From assembly GCF_030408855.1 (NCBI RefSeq), contig NZ_CP047358.1, positions 2,170,001-2,234,000 of the forward strand: a stretch of DNA of 64,000 bases, in the 5' to 3' direction. Shown one piece after another: positions 37,808 through 46,611 of this stretch (the first letter of the stretch is position 1; each line of letters starts with the position of its first letter). The notes beneath the pieces are model-generated. The model searched no databases, was not told where the DNA came from, and saw only the letters and a list, made by a program, of their open reading frames with translations. This DNA comes from Corynebacterium glaucum (lineage in GTDB: Bacteria > Actinomycetota > Actinomycetes > Mycobacteriales > Mycobacteriaceae). The translations under genes were made by a program, and so were the position numbers.

Positions 37808-38836
37808 CTAGCGCAGCTCGTCTGCGGCGCGCGCAGCCCGCTCCCGGGCCTCCTCGACGCTCTCCCCCGTCGAGCGCACCAGCACATCACGCCCCAGCAC
37901 CTGCACACCCGTCTCCTCAACGGACATCGCGCGCGCAAGCGCCTCCGGATCGGTGTTGGCACCGTACACAATCTGGCTCGCGCCCGGCGAGACCAGCGTG
38001 ACATCGATTGGCAAGTGCAGCGTCGCGCGGGCGTGGATCTCGAACTGATCGAGCCGCTGGGTGGCGCGAGTGAGCATGCCGTCGAGCCCGGGCAGCGGCA
38101 GCACTGCGGAGAAGTAGACATCCTCGCCGTCGACAAACAGCTCAATCGCATAGATGCCGCGGCACTCCAGTGCGTTGGTCACACGCGCCGCGATTGAGCG
38201 CGCGTTGTCGCGCACCGTGTCCGGCAGCGGCGCTGGCTGCCAGCATTCCACCAGGTCGCCGCGCGCGTGCCGAGTCCCAATCGGCTCACAGAACCACGTC
38301 GCCAGCTCCCCCGTCGCCGGGTCCACCGAGCGCGCAGTGAGAATCGTCAGCTCGTAGTCGAACTCGATAAAGCGCTCGACTACCACGCCGTGCGCCGGAA
38401 ACGGCTTGAGCACCGGCGCGTTCGCCAGCTCTTCCGCGTCGCGCACCACCAGTTGCCCCCTGCCGCGCCGCGGCTTCACCACCAGCGGGTACCCAATCCG
38501 CTCCGCAACCCCCGGTAGCTCCTCAGCCGTCCGGGCCAGCTCGTGGGTCAGGGTCGGCAGCCCCAGCTCGTCGGCGGCGGTAGTGCGCAAAGCATCACGG
38601 TCGAAGGTCACGGAACAGGTGCTTATCGACGGCACGACCTCCGCCCCCGAAGACTCCAGCGCCTCGAGATCCGATGTGTTGAGCATGTCGTCGGCAACTG
38701 CAACGAGGTTGGGCTGCGCGTGCGGGGCGCGGCCGAGGGTCGGCGACCAGCCGAGGTGCCGGTAGGCCGCTGCGAGCTCTTCGGCGAGCGGGCCGGAGCC
38801 GAGCACGTGGACGTGCCGGTTGGGTTGTTGGCTCAT
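37808..38836 (-). CDS. Degenerate PurT-like ATP-grasp protein
   Basis: A 342-residue ATP-grasp protein closest to PurT, the formate-dependent glycinamide ribonucleotide transformylase. The fold is traceable: HVLGSGPLAEELA, RDALRTTAADELGLPT, PLVVKPRRGRGQLVV, VVVERFIEFDYELTIL and the PurT-like FEIHARATLHLPIDVTLVSPGAS. It is 40-60 residues shorter than PurT, and the ATP loop that reads SSSGKGQS in PurT is shortened to RRGRGQL. The nucleotide-binding entry region after the first motif is also reduced. It may be inactive or have a changed substrate. The start at 38836 (MSQQPNRHV) is preferred; 38854 is possible. Confidence 0.7.
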   Translation of the reverse strand: MSQQPNRHVHVLGSGPLAEELAAAYRHLGWSPTLGRAPHAQPNLVAVADDMLNTSDLEALESSGAEVVPSISTCSVTFDRDALRTTAADELGLPTLTHELARTAEELPGVAERIGYPLVVKPRRGRGQLVVRDAEELANAPVLKPFPAHGVVVERFIEFDYELTILTARSVDPATGELATWFCEPIGTRHARGDLVECWQPAPLPDTVRDNARSIAARVTNALECRGIYAIELFVDGEDVYFSAVLPLPGLDGMLTRATQRLDQFEIHARATLHLPIDVTLVSPGASQIVYGANTDPEALARAMSVEETGVQVLGRDVLVRSTGESVEEARERAARAADELR

Positions 38837-38961
38837 AGATAGGAAGTATCGCATATCAAGGCGCGAACCCCCGCTCCGGTGCGAGGTCGTCGCACGGGCG
38901 CGGGGGTCGTGGCGCTTCAGAGTTCGGCTAGGCCTCCGCGGAAGCCTGCGCCCACAGAGTC

Positions 38962-39762
38962 TTAGTTCTTCTCAGAAGCGGTCGGCTCGGCGGAGGAGGA
39001 CTCGGAGCTGGAGGTGGTCTCCGAAGAGGACGACGACGAGGACTCGCTGGAGGGGCTCTCGGAGGCAGAGATAGTCGCCGCCGGGGTGGCGGTCTTCTTT
39101 GTCTTGATGTCGCGGATCGAGGAGCCGCCCTCAGCCGGCGGGGTGCAAGCGCTGATGATGGATGCAGCTGCTGCAATTGCGGCAGCGGTGGTTGCCAAGC
39201 CGACGATTGCGGAGGTGAGGTTCAAGCCGTAGTTCTCCAGGGCACTGTCCACGGCCTGAACCTGGCGAGCCAGATCCTCGTTGAGGATGCCAGCTTGGCG
39301 CTGCAGCTGGGTGTTGGCGTCGCGGATCTGCTGGTTGAACTGCTCGTTGATGGTGGCCAAGCCACCCAGGCCGAGCTGGGAAGCGAGCGCGAACGGTACC
39401 AGCGCTGCGAGCGGGATGCCATAGCCGATGATGTAGCCAGCGCACTTTTCGCCGTCCACGTTCTTGTCACCCTCGACGCGCTTGGTGACATCCTTGTCGG
39501 ACGGGCGAGCGTAGCTGGTCGGGTTTGCCGGCGTAAAGATGGAGGAGCCGTCCTCCTCATTGCGCTTAATGGATGAGCCCTTGTTCTCGCCCTCGGAGGA
39601 ACCCGGAACAACAACGGTAGACAGGCTGCTGCTGCCCTCGTTCTTTGCGGAGCCCTGGTCCTGCGCGTCTGCGACCGGAGAGATAGACGGCGCGAGCAGC
39701 GCTGCGGAGACAGCAGCTGCGGCGATTGCGGTGCCCTGGCGGCGGGAGAAGTTCTTGAACAT
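38962..39762 (-). CDS. Secreted/surface protein with Ser-rich tail, corynebacterial type
   Basis: A 266-residue exported protein. The signal peptide ends VADAQDQG (cut near residue 33). A central hydrophobic region, GYGIPLAALVPFALASQLGLGG, precedes a helical NQQIRDANTQLQRQAGILNEDLARQ segment and a second hydrophobic helix (TSAIVGLATTAAAIAAAASII). This layout recurs at the C-terminal ends of many corynebacterial surface proteins as I recall them. The last 45 residues are Ser/Glu-rich (ESSSSSSSETTSSSESSSAE). No enzyme motif is visible. GAAAGGG precedes the ATG. It marks the left edge of the surface-protein island. Confidence 0.7.
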   Translation of the reverse strand: MFKNFSRRQGTAIAAAAVSAALLAPSISPVADAQDQGSAKNEGSSSLSTVVVPGSSEGENKGSSIKRNEEDGSSIFTPANPTSYARPSDKDVTKRVEGDKNVDGEKCAGYIIGYGIPLAALVPFALASQLGLGGLATINEQFNQQIRDANTQLQRQAGILNEDLARQVQAVDSALENYGLNLTSAIVGLATTAAAIAAAASIISACTPPAEGGSSIRDIKTKKTATPAATISASESPSSESSSSSSSETTSSSESSSAEPTASEKN

Positions 39763-39947
39763 TGAAACCCTTTCAGGAAATTTGTGAAGACCTGCAAGAC
39801 TCCGCACAGCTACACTCGCTGTGAGACCCAAGCTGGATAAAGCCTACGAGCTACATTGTAGATCTCTTATGATTTCTTCGGGGGTTAAGGAAGCCATTTC
39901 CCTTCGGCGCGTCGCTGGAATTTCCCTGAAACACCACGTCAAAAGGG

Positions 39948-40706
39948 CTACGCGGGCTCTGCTATCACAAAAATATTGTCGGCGTAGCCCAGTGCTCCAC
40001 CCACAAATTCACCGCCGCATGTAATCAACACCAGCGTGTTCTCACCACTGGTGTCGTTCACCTCGGCCGGCATGTCCTCACCCTTTGCCACCCGGAACGG
40101 TGCCTTGGTCACCTTGTACTTCGCCGGTTGACCGTCAACGTCAATAGTCACGGTGTCGCCGACATTCAGCTGGGTGAAGTTGTACGCGAAGCCCTGGCCC
40201 TGGGTCTGATGGTTCACGTGTCCAGTGATCACGGTGGAGCCAACTCCGCCTTGGGAACCTGGCACAGCGGACTCCACGTACCAACCCAGTCGGGAGACAT
40301 CCTCCGGCGGGATCAAGGTGCCGTCGACAGTGAGTTGCACGAAGTCGATGGGTGCTGAGTCCCCTCCGAGTGACAAGGTCATCTCGTCAACATCGTCAAC
40401 CGTCGTCGGGAACGCGGTGAGCTCCTGCTCTTGCTGGCCGGAATCGTCGACGTAACCGCCCTCCGCTGGCGCCTCGGTATCCGCACCTTCGGCCTGCTGC
40501 TCGGCGGTGGACAGGTCGCCGGAGGCTTCGTCGGAGTCTTTGCCGCCGAGCATGAAGACCAGCGAGAGAATGAACAGCGCCGCGACGGCAATAAGGGCCA
40601 CCGGGAGAATCCAGTTCCGACGCGGCTTGGCCGCGCTCGCCTCCTCCCCTGCGGCAGCATCGAATGCATCGGGGTTCGGGTCTTGGTTGGGCACAGCGGT
40701 ACTCAT
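39948..40706 (-). CDS. Class E/F-like sortase domain protein
   Basis: A 252-residue membrane-anchored protein. The cytosolic N-terminus is followed by one helix (ILPVALIAVAALFILSLVFML, residues 33-53), a disordered acidic linker to about residue 105, then a sortase domain. The His motif VITGHVNH (His163) and Cys motif LVLITCGGEF (Cys230) are both present. After Cys230 the usual catalytic Arg position reads GYADNIFVIAEPA, with no Arg. Sortases join surface proteins to the wall at LPXTG-like signals; none of the adhesins next door has one. The gene sits 160 bp downstream of the largest-scored adhesin gene. Confidence 0.8.
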   Translation of the reverse strand: MSTAVPNQDPNPDAFDAAAGEEASAAKPRRNWILPVALIAVAALFILSLVFMLGGKDSDEASGDLSTAEQQAEGADTEAPAEGGYVDDSGQQEQELTAFPTTVDDVDEMTLSLGGDSAPIDFVQLTVDGTLIPPEDVSRLGWYVESAVPGSQGGVGSTVITGHVNHQTQGQGFAYNFTQLNVGDTVTIDVDGQPAKYKVTKAPFRVAKGEDMPAEVNDTSGENTLVLITCGGEFVGGALGYADNIFVIAEPA

Positions 40707-40806
40707 GTAGTTAGGTCCTCACGCGTCGGTTCGGGGTTAAAGGTCTACTGGGCTGCTTCAGCTGAAGCGCGCCCATAACGGATAGAGATATTAGTGGACG
40801 GCAAGC

Positions 40807-40843
40807 AGAAAACGGGCCGGCAGTGGTTGCTGCCAGCCCGCTT
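40807..40843 (-). terminator. Terminator of adhesin gene 1
   Basis: On the minus strand an 11-bp CGGGCTGGCAG/CTGCCGGCCCG stem with one G-T pair is followed by TTTT. It separates the adhesin gene from the sortase-like gene, so the two are probably not co-transcribed. Confidence 0.88.
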
Positions 40844-40866
40844 TCATGCGGTCTCAAGGGAGATTG

Positions 40867-43635
40867 CTAAGCGACGAAGCGCGCAACCCCATCAACCAAC
40901 TCAGTCGCACCTGACGGCACAGACTTGATCTCCTTGCGCTCGCCCGGCTTCGCCGGCTGCTGTGCAGGCTTACCAGGGGCAGGCTGGCCCGGTGCCGGTG
41001 CAGGCTGGCCCGGTGCAGGCGCAGGCTGGCCCGGTGCAGGCTGACCCGGTGCCGGAGCAGGGGCCGGAGCTGGGGCAGGCGCAGGCTGGCCCGGTGCAGG
41101 CTGACCCGGTGCAGGCTGACCCGGTGCCGGAGCAGGGGCCGGAGCTGGGACAGGTGCCGGCTGAGAAGAGCCGTCCTTGCCCAGGAACCAGATCACAGCC
41201 GGAACCAGCGGAATGAGCGGGATCAGCGCCAGCCACCACGGCACTTCACTTGAACCATCCGGGGTGTCGCCCGGGGTCTTCGGCGTGGTCGGCAGAGTCG
41301 GCGACGTCGGAGCCGTAGTGCTAGACGACGACGTGGTCGAGCTCGGAGTCGACGACGGCGTACCAGTTCCCGGAACACCTGGCACACCCGGAACATTCGG
41401 GCGCGTCGTGGTCGATTCAGTCGTCGTGGTCGTCGTATCCGGCGTCGTGGTCGACTCAGTCGTCGTAGTCGACTCAGTCGTCGTGGTCGACTCAGACGTC
41501 GTAGTCGTCGTATCCGGCGTCGTGGTCGACTCAGTCGTCGTAGTCGGCTCAGTCGTCGTGGTCGACTCAGTCGTCGTGGTCGTCGTACCCGGCGTCGTGG
41601 TCGACTCAGTCGTCGTGGTCGACTCAGTCGTCGTGGTCGACTCAGTCGTCGTGGTCGTCGTACCCGGCGTCGTGGTCGACTCAGTCGTCGTGGTCGACTC
41701 AGACGGCGTGGTCGACTCAGACGGCGTACCCGGCGGAATAGGCTCCCCCGGGGTAGCCGAAGTGGTCTCAGTCGACGTCTCCGGCGTAGAGCTCTCCGGG
41801 GAGGAGGACGGCGTGTCGTCCTTGACGTAGTTGTTGGTAACTGTGACGGCGACGTTGGTCTCCTCGCCCTCGGCGATGGTGAACTGGTTGACTTCCTCGC
41901 CGCCGATGGTGATGGTCGCGCCTTCGAAGGTGTAACCCTCCGGCAGCTCGCCCTGCGGTTCACCCTCGGTAATGACAACGGTTGCACCAACCGGTGCTTC
42001 ACCGGCGAGTTCTTCGCCGTTTACAGAGATGGAGCCCTCAACCGGGTCAAGGGACTCGCCCTCGGCGTTGGTGATCGCGGCCGTGATCGGGAACTGGATG
42101 TTGTTGAATGCCTCAGCATCTGCTTCGTCAACGCCCTCGACGACCTTGTTCACCGTGAAGCCGCCGGTAGCGGGGGTTTCAGGAGTGCACTGCGCCGGGT
42201 TGGTCAGCGTGACGGCGACGTTGGAGGAGTTTTCGTCCTCGATGGTGACGCTCTGCTCGGAGAATACGGGCTCCTGGAATGTCACGCCCTCGATCTCCGG
42301 CTGCGCCTCGCTGAACTCGACGGTGGTGCCAGCCGGCAACCTGTCGTAGCCGGTGATGGTGGCACCGTCCTGCACGTAATCGGTGTAGGTGATCACGTTG
42401 CCGTCTCGGTTACCGCGGCCCTCACTGTTCTTGTAGATGTTCTCCTCGAAGCCTGTCGGCAGGGTGATGGTGACGTTAACCGGGTAGCGAGCACCCTCGA
42501 GGGCCTCGCAGTTTTCTTCCCCCTCGACCTCAACGGTCTTGGTCAGTGAGAAGGAGCCAGTGTTGACACCTTCAATGGTGCCAAAGCCGTCGGTGTTCCA
42601 GAACATGCTGGCGGAGGCTTCAGTGACGTTGCCGTCAGCGTTGACCGAGATGTTGTTGGAGTAGGTGTCACCTTCTTTGGTGACCTCGTTCAGGCGCTGG
42701 GTCCAGTAGGTCAGGTAAATGTCCTGCCCCTCTTCCCAGGTGCCATCGTATTCTTTGCCGTTGCCGTCGACGGTGCCTGCCTTGAACGGAGAAAGGGTGA
42801 TTCGCAGCTCTTGGTCACTGACGATCTCGAAGTTCTCGTTCATGTACGACTGCTGGTTCTGAGCATCGCGCTGGGTTGCGCCCGCACGCTTAGTACCGTC
42901 CGGTGCCTCGGCATCCACGTGCTTGTGGTTGGAGCCTTGAATCGTGTCCGTGATCACGATCTGGTCAGCGTCCTTGAAGGACTCATAAGGGATGAGAATG
43001 TCCCAGATCAGGTATTCGTCGCTCAGGGAAGCGATGTGGGCGCTTTTCTCCAGGTTCTCCACACCGGTGTAGTCGGTGATCTCACCCTTCTCCTTCACGC
43101 CGCCAGGCACGTTCGCGACAGGGGTGCTCTCTTGCTTGCCCCTGACGGTGAACGGGAAGTCCTCGTCTTCAGAGGCAGCCTCGGCCTGTGCGCGCAGACC
43201 AATGAGGCCGTTGACGTTCTGCTTACCAACGAACTCTTCGTTCAGCGTACAAACCAGGGTCTGGGCGCCAGATGCCACAGAGCATGTACCGCCGACCGCC
43301 CCGTTTTCATCCGTGAGATCGAACGAATCGATCGACTGCGGTTTGAAGGTCTCCGGAAAGTCCACCTCGAAGGTGTCACCTGCATTGAAGGGGCCGTTGG
43401 CTTCCCAGTTCATGCGAACGTCGACGACGTTGCCCTCGACGACCTCTGGCTCGCCGCGATGCTCGGTGATTTTCACATCAGAGATGGTGACGTCCACCGG
43501 ATCGGCCTTCGCCATCGGTAGTTGTTTCAAGCCGAACGCACCCGCCAACGCTATGGCGACAACTGTCACCAAAGCGATGAGTGTTCGGCGCAGACCGGCT
43601 GACATGCCGGCTGCACGCTGATCGTTCATGTTCAC
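40867..43635 (-). CDS. MSCRAMM-like adhesin 1 with PSGATEL C-terminal module
   Basis: A 922-residue surface protein. Signal anchor/peptide at residues 16-45 ends AKADPVD. Residues about 46-365 look like SdrG/ClfA-type Ig-like A domains (VDVTISDVKITEHRGEPEVVEG, a DTFEVDFPETFKP segment). Two DUF5979-like beta domains follow (GSFSLTKTVEVEG; GGFTVNKVVEGV). A long TTTTES repeat stalk leads to a hydrophobic helix (WLALIPLIPLVPAVIWFLG). Then come Pro/Ala/Gly/Gln repeats and the terminal GERKEIKSVPSGATELVDGV, RFVA at the end. There is no LPXTG. CGGAGTGA precedes the ATG. A role in host or surface adhesion is inferred. Confidence 0.85.
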   Translation of the reverse strand: MNMNDQRAAGMSAGLRRTLIALVTVVAIALAGAFGLKQLPMAKADPVDVTISDVKITEHRGEPEVVEGNVVDVRMNWEANGPFNAGDTFEVDFPETFKPQSIDSFDLTDENGAVGGTCSVASGAQTLVCTLNEEFVGKQNVNGLIGLRAQAEAASEDEDFPFTVRGKQESTPVANVPGGVKEKGEITDYTGVENLEKSAHIASLSDEYLIWDILIPYESFKDADQIVITDTIQGSNHKHVDAEAPDGTKRAGATQRDAQNQQSYMNENFEIVSDQELRITLSPFKAGTVDGNGKEYDGTWEEGQDIYLTYWTQRLNEVTKEGDTYSNNISVNADGNVTEASASMFWNTDGFGTIEGVNTGSFSLTKTVEVEGEENCEALEGARYPVNVTITLPTGFEENIYKNSEGRGNRDGNVITYTDYVQDGATITGYDRLPAGTTVEFSEAQPEIEGVTFQEPVFSEQSVTIEDENSSNVAVTLTNPAQCTPETPATGGFTVNKVVEGVDEADAEAFNNIQFPITAAITNAEGESLDPVEGSISVNGEELAGEAPVGATVVITEGEPQGELPEGYTFEGATITIGGEEVNQFTIAEGEETNVAVTVTNNYVKDDTPSSSPESSTPETSTETTSATPGEPIPPGTPSESTTPSESTTTTESTTTPGTTTTTTESTTTTESTTTTESTTTPGTTTTTTESTTTTEPTTTTESTTTPDTTTTTSESTTTTESTTTTESTTTPDTTTTTTESTTTRPNVPGVPGVPGTGTPSSTPSSTTSSSSTTAPTSPTLPTTPKTPGDTPDGSSEVPWWLALIPLIPLVPAVIWFLGKDGSSQPAPVPAPAPAPAPGQPAPGQPAPGQPAPAPAPAPAPAPGQPAPGQPAPAPGQPAPAPGQPAPGKPAQQPAKPGERKEIKSVPSGATELVDGVARFVA
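40960..41160. repeat. Pro/Ala/Gly/Gln-coding repeats in adhesin 1 tail
   Basis: In-frame short repeats encode PAPGQPAPG-type units (GGCTGGCCCGGTGCA on the plus strand), with a 60-bp block visible twice around 41026-41150. The unit lies after the hydrophobic helix, where an ordinary surface protein would have only a few basic residues. Confidence 0.85.
41400..41735. repeat. Thr/Ser/Glu stalk repeats in adhesin 1
   Basis: About 330 bp of degenerate in-frame repeats of GTCGTGGTCGACTCA (plus strand), encoding TTTTES/TTTP units. Such stalks push adhesin heads away from the wall and vary readily in copy number. Confidence 0.9.
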
Positions 43636-43984
43636 TCCGTTTCGTTCGAGTCGGGTCTACAGCCATTACTGGAGAGGGGCTTCAGCGTGGGCTGGAAGTT
43701 GCTCCGTCCTTGGCCGAGATAGGTTTACAAAGGGCAGAGACTTCACAGAATCTTAACAGTGTTGATACATCATGCAACGTTACGCGATGGTAGCTGCCCC
43801 AATTTCCCCCCCCCAAGAGCGGTACCACTTCCGCTCAAGACACCAGTTGAGGACACCTGTCTGGCCAGTGGAGCCATTAGAGCTAGGACACCCCCACCCT
43901 GGTCTGGAGGCCCGTAAGCAGGGCGGTCCGCTCGACCCAGGCCCCGCCCTCGAGCCCACATGGTTAGGATCTCGCCTCGGCTCT
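43636..43984. other. Intergenic region upstream of adhesin 1
   Basis: 349 bp without a credible gene. It contains the adhesin promoter (separate entry), a run of nine C residues at 43806-43814, and a 150-bp C/A-rich stretch to 43980 in which AGGACACC appears twice. No ribosome site or transposase-like translation is seen. Confidence 0.5.
43750..43777 (-). promoter_or_regulatory. Candidate promoter of adhesin 1
   Basis: Minus-strand TTGCAT at 43777-43772 and TAAGAT at 43755-43750, spaced by 16 bp, form a good housekeeping-type promoter with a 5-prime leader of about 107 bases. A C9 tract lies 29 bp upstream of the -35. Confidence 0.6.
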
Positions 43985-45364
43985 CTACATCCGGCCGAAA
44001 CGGATGAAGAGGTTGCTGATTGCGCCGAAGTAGCTCCTAAGGTCAGCGAACAGCCAAGAGTAGAAGGTGGCCTGTCCCGGCTTACGATCCGATGGCTTTC
44101 TATCCTTGCCATCCTCGGCCGCCTTGACATCCTCGTCTCGATCGGCAGCCGCCTGAGTAGCGGGATCGAATAGATCCGATTCAGGGGCGATCTGCGGCAC
44201 ATTTTCGTGCAAGTCTTCCCTGGCAGATTCTGGTGCCGGTGCAGGAGGCGCTGCTGGAGCAGGGTCGTGCGCAGGGCTTGAAACTGGAGCAGATTCTGGT
44301 GCTGGAGCAGGTGCCGGGGCTGGGGGAACAGCAACGCGGTCAGCAGGGGCTGCTGGCGCTGGTGCCGACGGCAGAGAAGCGGGCGGCTGCGGTGCTGGAG
44401 CTTCTTGGGCCGGAGCCTCTGGGGCTGGCGGCTGCGGGGCCGGAGGTTGCTCGATAGGCAGGTTCGCTACAGCCCGGTTGGCGGCAACGCCGATCTCGGG
44501 AGAGTAGGAGAAATCATGGAAGGTGATCTCGTCGCCGTCGGCGTGCTGGTACGCCTGCTTGCCGGCAAAGAACGACTTGTTGGACTCGGTGGTCCACAGG
44601 TTGATGCGCAACTGCTGGGTGCCGGTGTCGCGGGGGATGCGCGTGGTCGAGGTGACGTCGGAAAGCACTTCGCCTTCCTCGGTCTTGGTGACGACGCGCA
44701 GGTAGTCCTTTTCCCACTCCGCGATGGTCTGGAGGGTGACCTGGCCGGCCGGGATGTCGAACTGGTCAATGTTGTAACGCGATGGACCCCAGAGGGTGTC
44801 CGGGTAGTAGGTCACGCCGCCGTGGGGAAGCGGGCGGGAGACCTGACCCCAGCGGCTGATCTCGATGAAGTCGATTTCGGTGGAACCGTGGCTGTTCTTG
44901 TGCACCTCGGCAGCCTTGTTAAGCTCCATCTCCGCCATGTCGTACGGGAAAATACCCAGTACGTTGTGCGGATCCATGTCGTTGAAGTCGGCGGAGTACT
45001 CGAAGGTGTATGTGCCGTAGCCGGTGGACTCGACTGCGTTGATCTCCACGCCGCCGCGAATGCCCTCGTTGCGGATCTGCAGATCGCCGTTCGGCAGCAC
45101 CCGCGCGCCGTTCACCCACTTCGCTCGGTTGTCGGCCGGATCCGCAGCCTGTGGACCACCCCAGTCGATGACACCATCCGTTTGGCGGACAGCCCAGTCA
45201 TGGCCAGACCAGTTGAACGTTGGGAACCCATACGAGGTGCTGAAGCGTTGACCGGTGCGCTGGATGTGCGCCGGCACGTCAGCAGACGCGTGCGTGGGGT
45301 ATGCCCCCAGAGTGACAGCCAAGGCGACTGCTGCCGCGATGGAGATGGGTTTCAGTTGCTTCAT
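43985..45364 (-). CDS. Secreted GH16-like (concanavalin A-fold) protein with Pro-rich tail
   Basis: A 459-residue exported protein. The signal peptide ends THASADVP (residue ~29). The domain at about 35-290 looks like a GH16 glucanase/lectin fold: the STEIDFIEISRWG segment fits the GH16 catalytic ExDxxE pattern, with FPTFNWSGHDWAV and GIFPYDMAEMELN around it. Residues 300-415 are Pro/Ala-rich. The final 25 residues (YSWLFADLRSYFGAISNLFI, then RFGRM) form a hydrophobic helix ending in Arg, a possible envelope tether. GH16 enzymes cut or transfer beta-glucans and galactans; a wall polysaccharide such as arabinogalactan is only a guess. It is paralogous to the next gene. Confidence 0.72.
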   Translation of the reverse strand: MKQLKPISIAAAVALAVTLGAYPTHASADVPAHIQRTGQRFSTSYGFPTFNWSGHDWAVRQTDGVIDWGGPQAADPADNRAKWVNGARVLPNGDLQIRNEGIRGGVEINAVESTGYGTYTFEYSADFNDMDPHNVLGIFPYDMAEMELNKAAEVHKNSHGSTEIDFIEISRWGQVSRPLPHGGVTYYPDTLWGPSRYNIDQFDIPAGQVTLQTIAEWEKDYLRVVTKTEEGEVLSDVTSTTRIPRDTGTQQLRINLWTTESNKSFFAGKQAYQHADGDEITFHDFSYSPEIGVAANRAVANLPIEQPPAPQPPAPEAPAQEAPAPQPPASLPSAPAPAAPADRVAVPPAPAPAPAPESAPVSSPAHDPAPAAPPAPAPESAREDLHENVPQIAPESDLFDPATQAAADRDEDVKAAEDGKDRKPSDRKPGQATFYSWLFADLRSYFGAISNLFIRFGRM

Positions 45365-45527
45365 CGACGATGCCCTTTCTGGCCAAAGACACCCGAAACC
45401 GCCTCCGAGCTGGACGGAAACGGAACGAGATTCACCTTAAGATTCGCTTTGATCGCTTATCTTTTTCTCAGTCAGAATAAGGTACGCAGTCGCGGGATTC
45501 AACTTCTATGACAAAACAGCTAGTGAG

Positions 45528-46487
45528 CTAGCACCCGAAGAGCCCGATCCGGCAGGTAATGGGCAAATCACCCGACTCGGCATCGATTTGCTCTGCCGGC
45601 TCGCGGGCGCGCTTTGGATTGTAAGAAAAGGAACTGAAGGTGACTTCGGCAGGCTCGGCTGTGGTGAAGGCACGTTGGCCGTCGATAAGCTCTGTGTTCC
45701 TGCTGGTGACCCAAAGATTGACGCGGAGCTGCTGCGTGCCGGTGTCTTCTGGGACCCGGACGGTGCTGGTGACACTGGATAGGACGGTGCCGTCCTCGGT
45801 AGTGGTGGTGACGCGGAGCGAGTCTTCTTCCCACTCTGCGACGGTGGTGAGGGTTTGGCGGCCGGGCGGGATGTCGAAGCGGTCGATGACGTAATCGTCG
45901 GGACGGTTATTGAATCGGGCGTCGGGGTAGTAAGTCACTCCCCCACGTGGGAGCGGAAGGGATGTGTCGCCCCAGCGGCTGATCTCGATGAAGTCGAGCT
46001 CCGTGGAGCCGGCGGAGTTGACGTGGACTTCGTCGTAGGTGTTGAGCTCCATCTCTGCCATGTCGTACGGAAAGATGCCGAGGACGGTATGCGGGTCCAT
46101 CTCGTCGAAGTCGGCCGAGTACGTAAAGGTATAGGTGCCATACCCGGTGGATTCGACGAGGTTGAGCTCGACGCCGCCCGCAATGCCTTCAGTGCGGATG
46201 CTGAGATCGCCGTTTGGCTGGACGGTTGCGCCTTGAACCCACTTCTTCTGACCGTCTGCGGGGTCCTCCGCCTGGGGATCACCCCAGTGGATCGTGGAAT
46301 TGGTCTCGCGGACGCCCCATTCGTAGCCCGCCCAGTTGACGGTGGGGAAACCATAGTTGGACTCAAAACGCTCGCCGCGGTCGCGGTACGGATGCGTGAG
46401 GTCACCAGGCGTCTGGCTGGAGATGCCTGCGAGCAGCAGCGGCGCGGCAAGGATTGCGGCCGCGATCGCGAGGGGGCGTTTTGACAC
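45528..46487 (-). CDS. Secreted GH16-like protein, short paralogue
   Basis: A 319-residue exported paralogue of the preceding protein. Nearly the same core follows a signal peptide (IAAAILAAPLLLAGISSQ): NYGFPTVNWAGYEWGVRE, ESTGYGTYTFTYSADFDEMD, GSTELDFIEISRWGD with the ExDxxE catalytic pattern, and GTQQLRVNLWVTS. It lacks the Pro-rich region and helical tail of its neighbour and ends with CRIGLFGC. The GTG at 46487 is preferred because the signal peptide then starts correctly; TAATCT lies 8 bases upstream, suggesting a leaderless transcript. The two genes have their own upstream gaps and probably arose by tandem duplication. Confidence 0.7.
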   Translation of the reverse strand: MSKRPLAIAAAILAAPLLLAGISSQTPGDLTHPYRDRGERFESNYGFPTVNWAGYEWGVRETNSTIHWGDPQAEDPADGQKKWVQGATVQPNGDLSIRTEGIAGGVELNLVESTGYGTYTFTYSADFDEMDPHTVLGIFPYDMAEMELNTYDEVHVNSAGSTELDFIEISRWGDTSLPLPRGGVTYYPDARFNNRPDDYVIDRFDIPPGRQTLTTVAEWEEDSLRVTTTTEDGTVLSSVTSTVRVPEDTGTQQLRVNLWVTSRNTELIDGQRAFTTAEPAEVTFSSFSYNPKRAREPAEQIDAESGDLPITCRIGLFGC

Positions 46488-46556
46488 GGTTGTGTAGATT
46501 ACGCGGAGATTTGGTCTAGGTCGATTTCGCGAGGGTGCTGGCGGGTATTGGAATGC

Positions 46557-46590
46557 GAAAAGAGGCCTCAGCAACTACGTGCTGGGCCTC
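46557..46590 (-). terminator. Terminator of adhesin 2
   Basis: Minus-strand GAGGCCCAGCA / TGCTGAGGCCTC stem with one bulged base and a short loop, followed by TTTT. It starts 21 bp after the adhesin 2 stop. Confidence 0.85.
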
Positions 46591-46611
46591 CATGGCAGCT
46601 TACCGAGCGGC

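Noticed and set aside
43820..43984. Decayed insertion sequence upstream of adhesin 1
   Set aside because: Composition is odd and AGGACACC repeats, but no translated frame resembles a transposase and no terminal repeats or target duplication are visible.
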